This document shows positions 62,647 to 64,000 of a DNA stretch of 64,000 bases, piece after piece. The first letter of the stretch is position 1; each line of letters starts with the position of its first letter. The translations under genes and the position numbers were made by a program. Source of the DNA: Chryseobacterium geocarposphaerae (GTDB taxonomy: Bacteria > Bacteroidota > Bacteroidia > Flavobacteriales > Weeksellaceae); assembly GCF_002797535.1 (NCBI RefSeq), contig NZ_PGFD01000001.1, forward strand, positions 2,170,001 to 2,234,000. The letters run 5' to 3'. The notes under the pieces were generated by a model. It was given only the letters and a program-made list of their open reading frames with translations, did no database searches and was not told where the DNA came from.

Positions 62647-63006
62647 ATATATACCTACTCATTTGAAAAATTAGATGTTTGGCAGAATGCAAAAAGTTTA
62701 GTAAAAGATATTTACAAAATTACAAGAACATTTCCGGATGAAGAAAGGTTCGGAATTACTAATCAAATCAGGAGAGCTACAACAAGCATTACTGCGAATA
62801 TTGCGGAAGGATTATATAGAAATACTACAAAAGACAAATTAAAGTTCATCAATATTTCATACAGTACAAGTATTGAGGTAATTAATTTTTTAATTCTCTC
62901 TTTTGATTTAGAATTTATTCCTGAAGAAAAATATATAGAATTAAGAGAAAAAGCTGAAAAAATCACCAATCAACTTAACGCATTGTATCATTCACTTAAT
63001 ACATAA
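62647..63006 (+). CDS. four helix bundle protein (23S rRNA IVS-protein family) lacking a normal start codon
   Basis: 119 codons. The frame is open from the stop at 62638 to the TAA at 63004 and translates to a full-length member: YSFEKLDVWQNAKSLVKDIY, TRTFPDEERFGITNQIRRAT, and SITANIAEGLYRNTTKDKLK, then a last helix pair. There is no ATG, GTG or TTG at the front; the codon where the family's Met is expected is ATA at 62647. It is either initiated at ATA or inactivated by loss of the start. Family members occur as ORFs in 23S rRNA intervening sequences and as scattered genes; the function is unknown. Confidence 0.75.
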   Translation: MYTYSFEKLDVWQNAKSLVKDIYKITRTFPDEERFGITNQIRRATTSITANIAEGLYRNTTKDKLKFINISYSTSIEVINFLILSFDLEFIPEEKYIELREKAEKITNQLNALYHSLNT

Positions 63007-63007
63007 T

Positions 63008-63127
63008 TGTTGAGCCGTTAATACTTTGAATGATTGTAACAATAAAAAATAGCGACTCAACGATTCTACAATTTAACGACTTAACGACTTAACGACTTAA
63101 CAATTTAGCAGTTTCACAACTCAACAA
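63008..63127. repeat. right flanking repeat with TTAACGAC tandem units
   Basis: After the four-helix-bundle gene comes TTGTTGAGCCGTTAATACTT, then at 63073-63101 three and a half copies of the 8-base unit TTAACGAC, then CAATTTAGCAG and ACTCAACAAC. Parts are inverted relatives of 62546-62580 and of the segment's own left end (GTTGAG against CTCAAC). Confidence 0.6.
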
Positions 63128-63136
63128 CAAATTCCG

Positions 63137-63144
63137 TATCTTTG
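63137..63144 (+). promoter_or_regulatory. putative -7 box of dus promoter
   Basis: TATCTTTG fits TAnnTTTG and lies 4 bases before the ATG, as at fmt and aroC. Confidence 0.5.
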
Positions 63145-63148
63145 CACC

Positions 63149-64000
63149 ATGATAAAAATAGGCAACATAGAACTGCCGGAATTTCCGCTTTTGCTGGCTC
63201 CGATGGAAGATGTGAGTGACCCTCCGTTCAGAAGGCTGTGCAAAATGCATGGCGCAGATTTGATGTATTCAGAGTTTATTTCTTCTGAAGGTTTGATTCG
63301 TGATGCCATCAAGAGTAGAAAAAAGCTTGATATTTTCGATTACGAAAGACCTGTCGGAATTCAGATTTTCGGAGGTGATGAAGAAGCAATGGCCATGTCT
63401 GCAAGAATTGTGGAGACGGTAAATCCTGATTTGGTTGACATCAATTTTGGATGCCCTGTAAAAAAAGTGGTTTGTAAAGGAGCAGGAGCAGGAGTTTTAA
63501 AAGATATCGATCTTATGGTTCGTTTGACCAAAGCCGTGGTAAGTTCCACTCATCTTCCTGTAACGGTAAAAACCCGTTTAGGATGGGACAGCACTTCTAT
63601 TAATATTGATGAGGTTGCTGAACGTCTTCAGGAAACCGGTATCAAAGCATTAACAATACACGCAAGAACGCGTGCCCAAATGTATAAAGGTGAAGCCGAT
63701 TGGGAACATATCTCAAGAATCAAACAAAATCCGAATATTGAAATTCCAATCTTTGGAAACGGAGATATCGATTCTCCTGAAAAGGCTTTGGAATATAAAC
63801 AAAAATACGCCTGCGACGGAATTATGATCGGTCGTGCTGCGATTGGTTACCCTTGGATTTTCAACGAAATCAAACATTTCTTTAAAACAGGAGAGCATTT
63901 ACCTGCTCCAACAATTGAAGACCGATTATTAGCTGTTCGTCAGCACGCAGAATGGAGTGCAGAATGGAAAGGCGAAAGATTAGGGTTGGTTGAAATGAGA
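63149..64000 (+). CDS. tRNA-dihydrouridine synthase (DusB-like, partial)
   Basis: 284 residues visible; the frame runs off the right edge (family length about 330). It reduces uridine in tRNA with FMN and NADPH. LLLAPMEDVSDPPFRRLC is the FMN-binding start, PVGIQIFGGDEEAM follows, VDINFGCPVKKVVCKGAGAG contains the catalytic Cys, TVKTRLGWD and LTIHARTRAQMYKGEADWEH are substrate and FMN contacts, and GIMIGRAAIGYPWIF binds the FMN phosphate. All key residues are present in the visible part. Confidence 0.95.
   Translation, partial: MIKIGNIELPEFPLLLAPMEDVSDPPFRRLCKMHGADLMYSEFISSEGLIRDAIKSRKKLDIFDYERPVGIQIFGGDEEAMAMSARIVETVNPDLVDINFGCPVKKVVCKGAGAGVLKDIDLMVRLTKAVVSSTHLPVTVKTRLGWDSTSINIDEVAERLQETGIKALTIHARTRAQMYKGEADWEHISRIKQNPNIEIPIFGNGDIDSPEKALEYKQKYACDGIMIGRAAIGYPWIFNEIKHFFKTGEHLPAPTIEDRLLAVRQHAEWSAEWKGERLGLVEMR

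Noticed and set aside
63073..63101. Possible CRISPR-like repeat
   Set aside because: Units are 8 bases and directly adjacent without spacers; no cas genes nearby.

Overview
The window is a 64-kb piece of a low-GC Bacteroidota chromosome. It most likely comes from Chryseobacterium or a close relative in the Weeksellaceae. The grounds are TAnnTTTG -7 promoter boxes, a type IX secretion plug protein and a T9SS-sorted protein, a DUF4295 gene after rpmB-rpmG, a tandem-domain Nfu protein, and protein sequences typical of that group. There is no rRNA, CRISPR array, prophage or intact insertion sequence. Most genes are core metabolism and envelope. The accessory interest lies in a terpene synthase pair, an efflux operon with clustered operators, a toxin-antitoxin pair and several families of small palindromic repeats.

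Layout. 1-3.2 kb: end of an aminotransferase gene, a lipoprotein, murB, an unknown gene and proC in a tight operon. 3.3-7.6 kb: VanZ-like protein, lnt, rpmB-rpmG-DUF4295, ftsY and a GlsB-type membrane protein. 7.6-12.4 kb: sppA, folK and two OmpA-like paralogues, the first without its peptidoglycan-binding domain. 12.5-17.8 kb: recQ, fmt, ribB with a degenerate RibA half, and a luciferase-like oxidoreductase. 18.2-20.3 kb: two tandem class I terpene synthases. 20.4-28.5 kb: Pif1/RecD-like helicase, lipoprotein, gamma carbonic anhydrase homologue, Nfu, ferrochelatase, a ParE/RelE-type toxin pair, T9SS plug protein and an MBL hydrolase. 28.5-36.7 kb: thioredoxin-like protein, tetR and a three-gene RND efflux system. 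37-40.8 kb: miaA, yicC, gmk and nadA. 40.8-47.6 kb: a thr leader peptide with thrA-thrB-thrC, then folB and a DUF4403 gene. 47.7-55.2 kb: tRNA-Cys, small envelope proteins, a polytopic membrane protein, aroC, two thioredoxin-fold proteins, a YkvA protein and a fused OPRT-OMP decarboxylase. 55.3-64 kb: two large outer-membrane barrel proteins flanking a T9SS cargo protein, a four-helix-bundle gene without a normal start codon, and the start of dus.

The strongest regulatory observations are two. The first is a 34-codon leader ORF ending in Ile-Ile-Ala and six Thr codons, placed just behind a good promoter and ahead of thrABC, which looks like an attenuator. The second is a perfect palindrome at the tetR promoter whose relatives occur three more times, each with an extra half-site at fixed spacing, between tetR and the RND genes. 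The intergenic spaces of the efflux and miaA region hold repeated, partly nested palindromic elements. Start codons were chosen by family alignment and ATG position, because genes of this group rarely show Shine-Dalgarno sequences.
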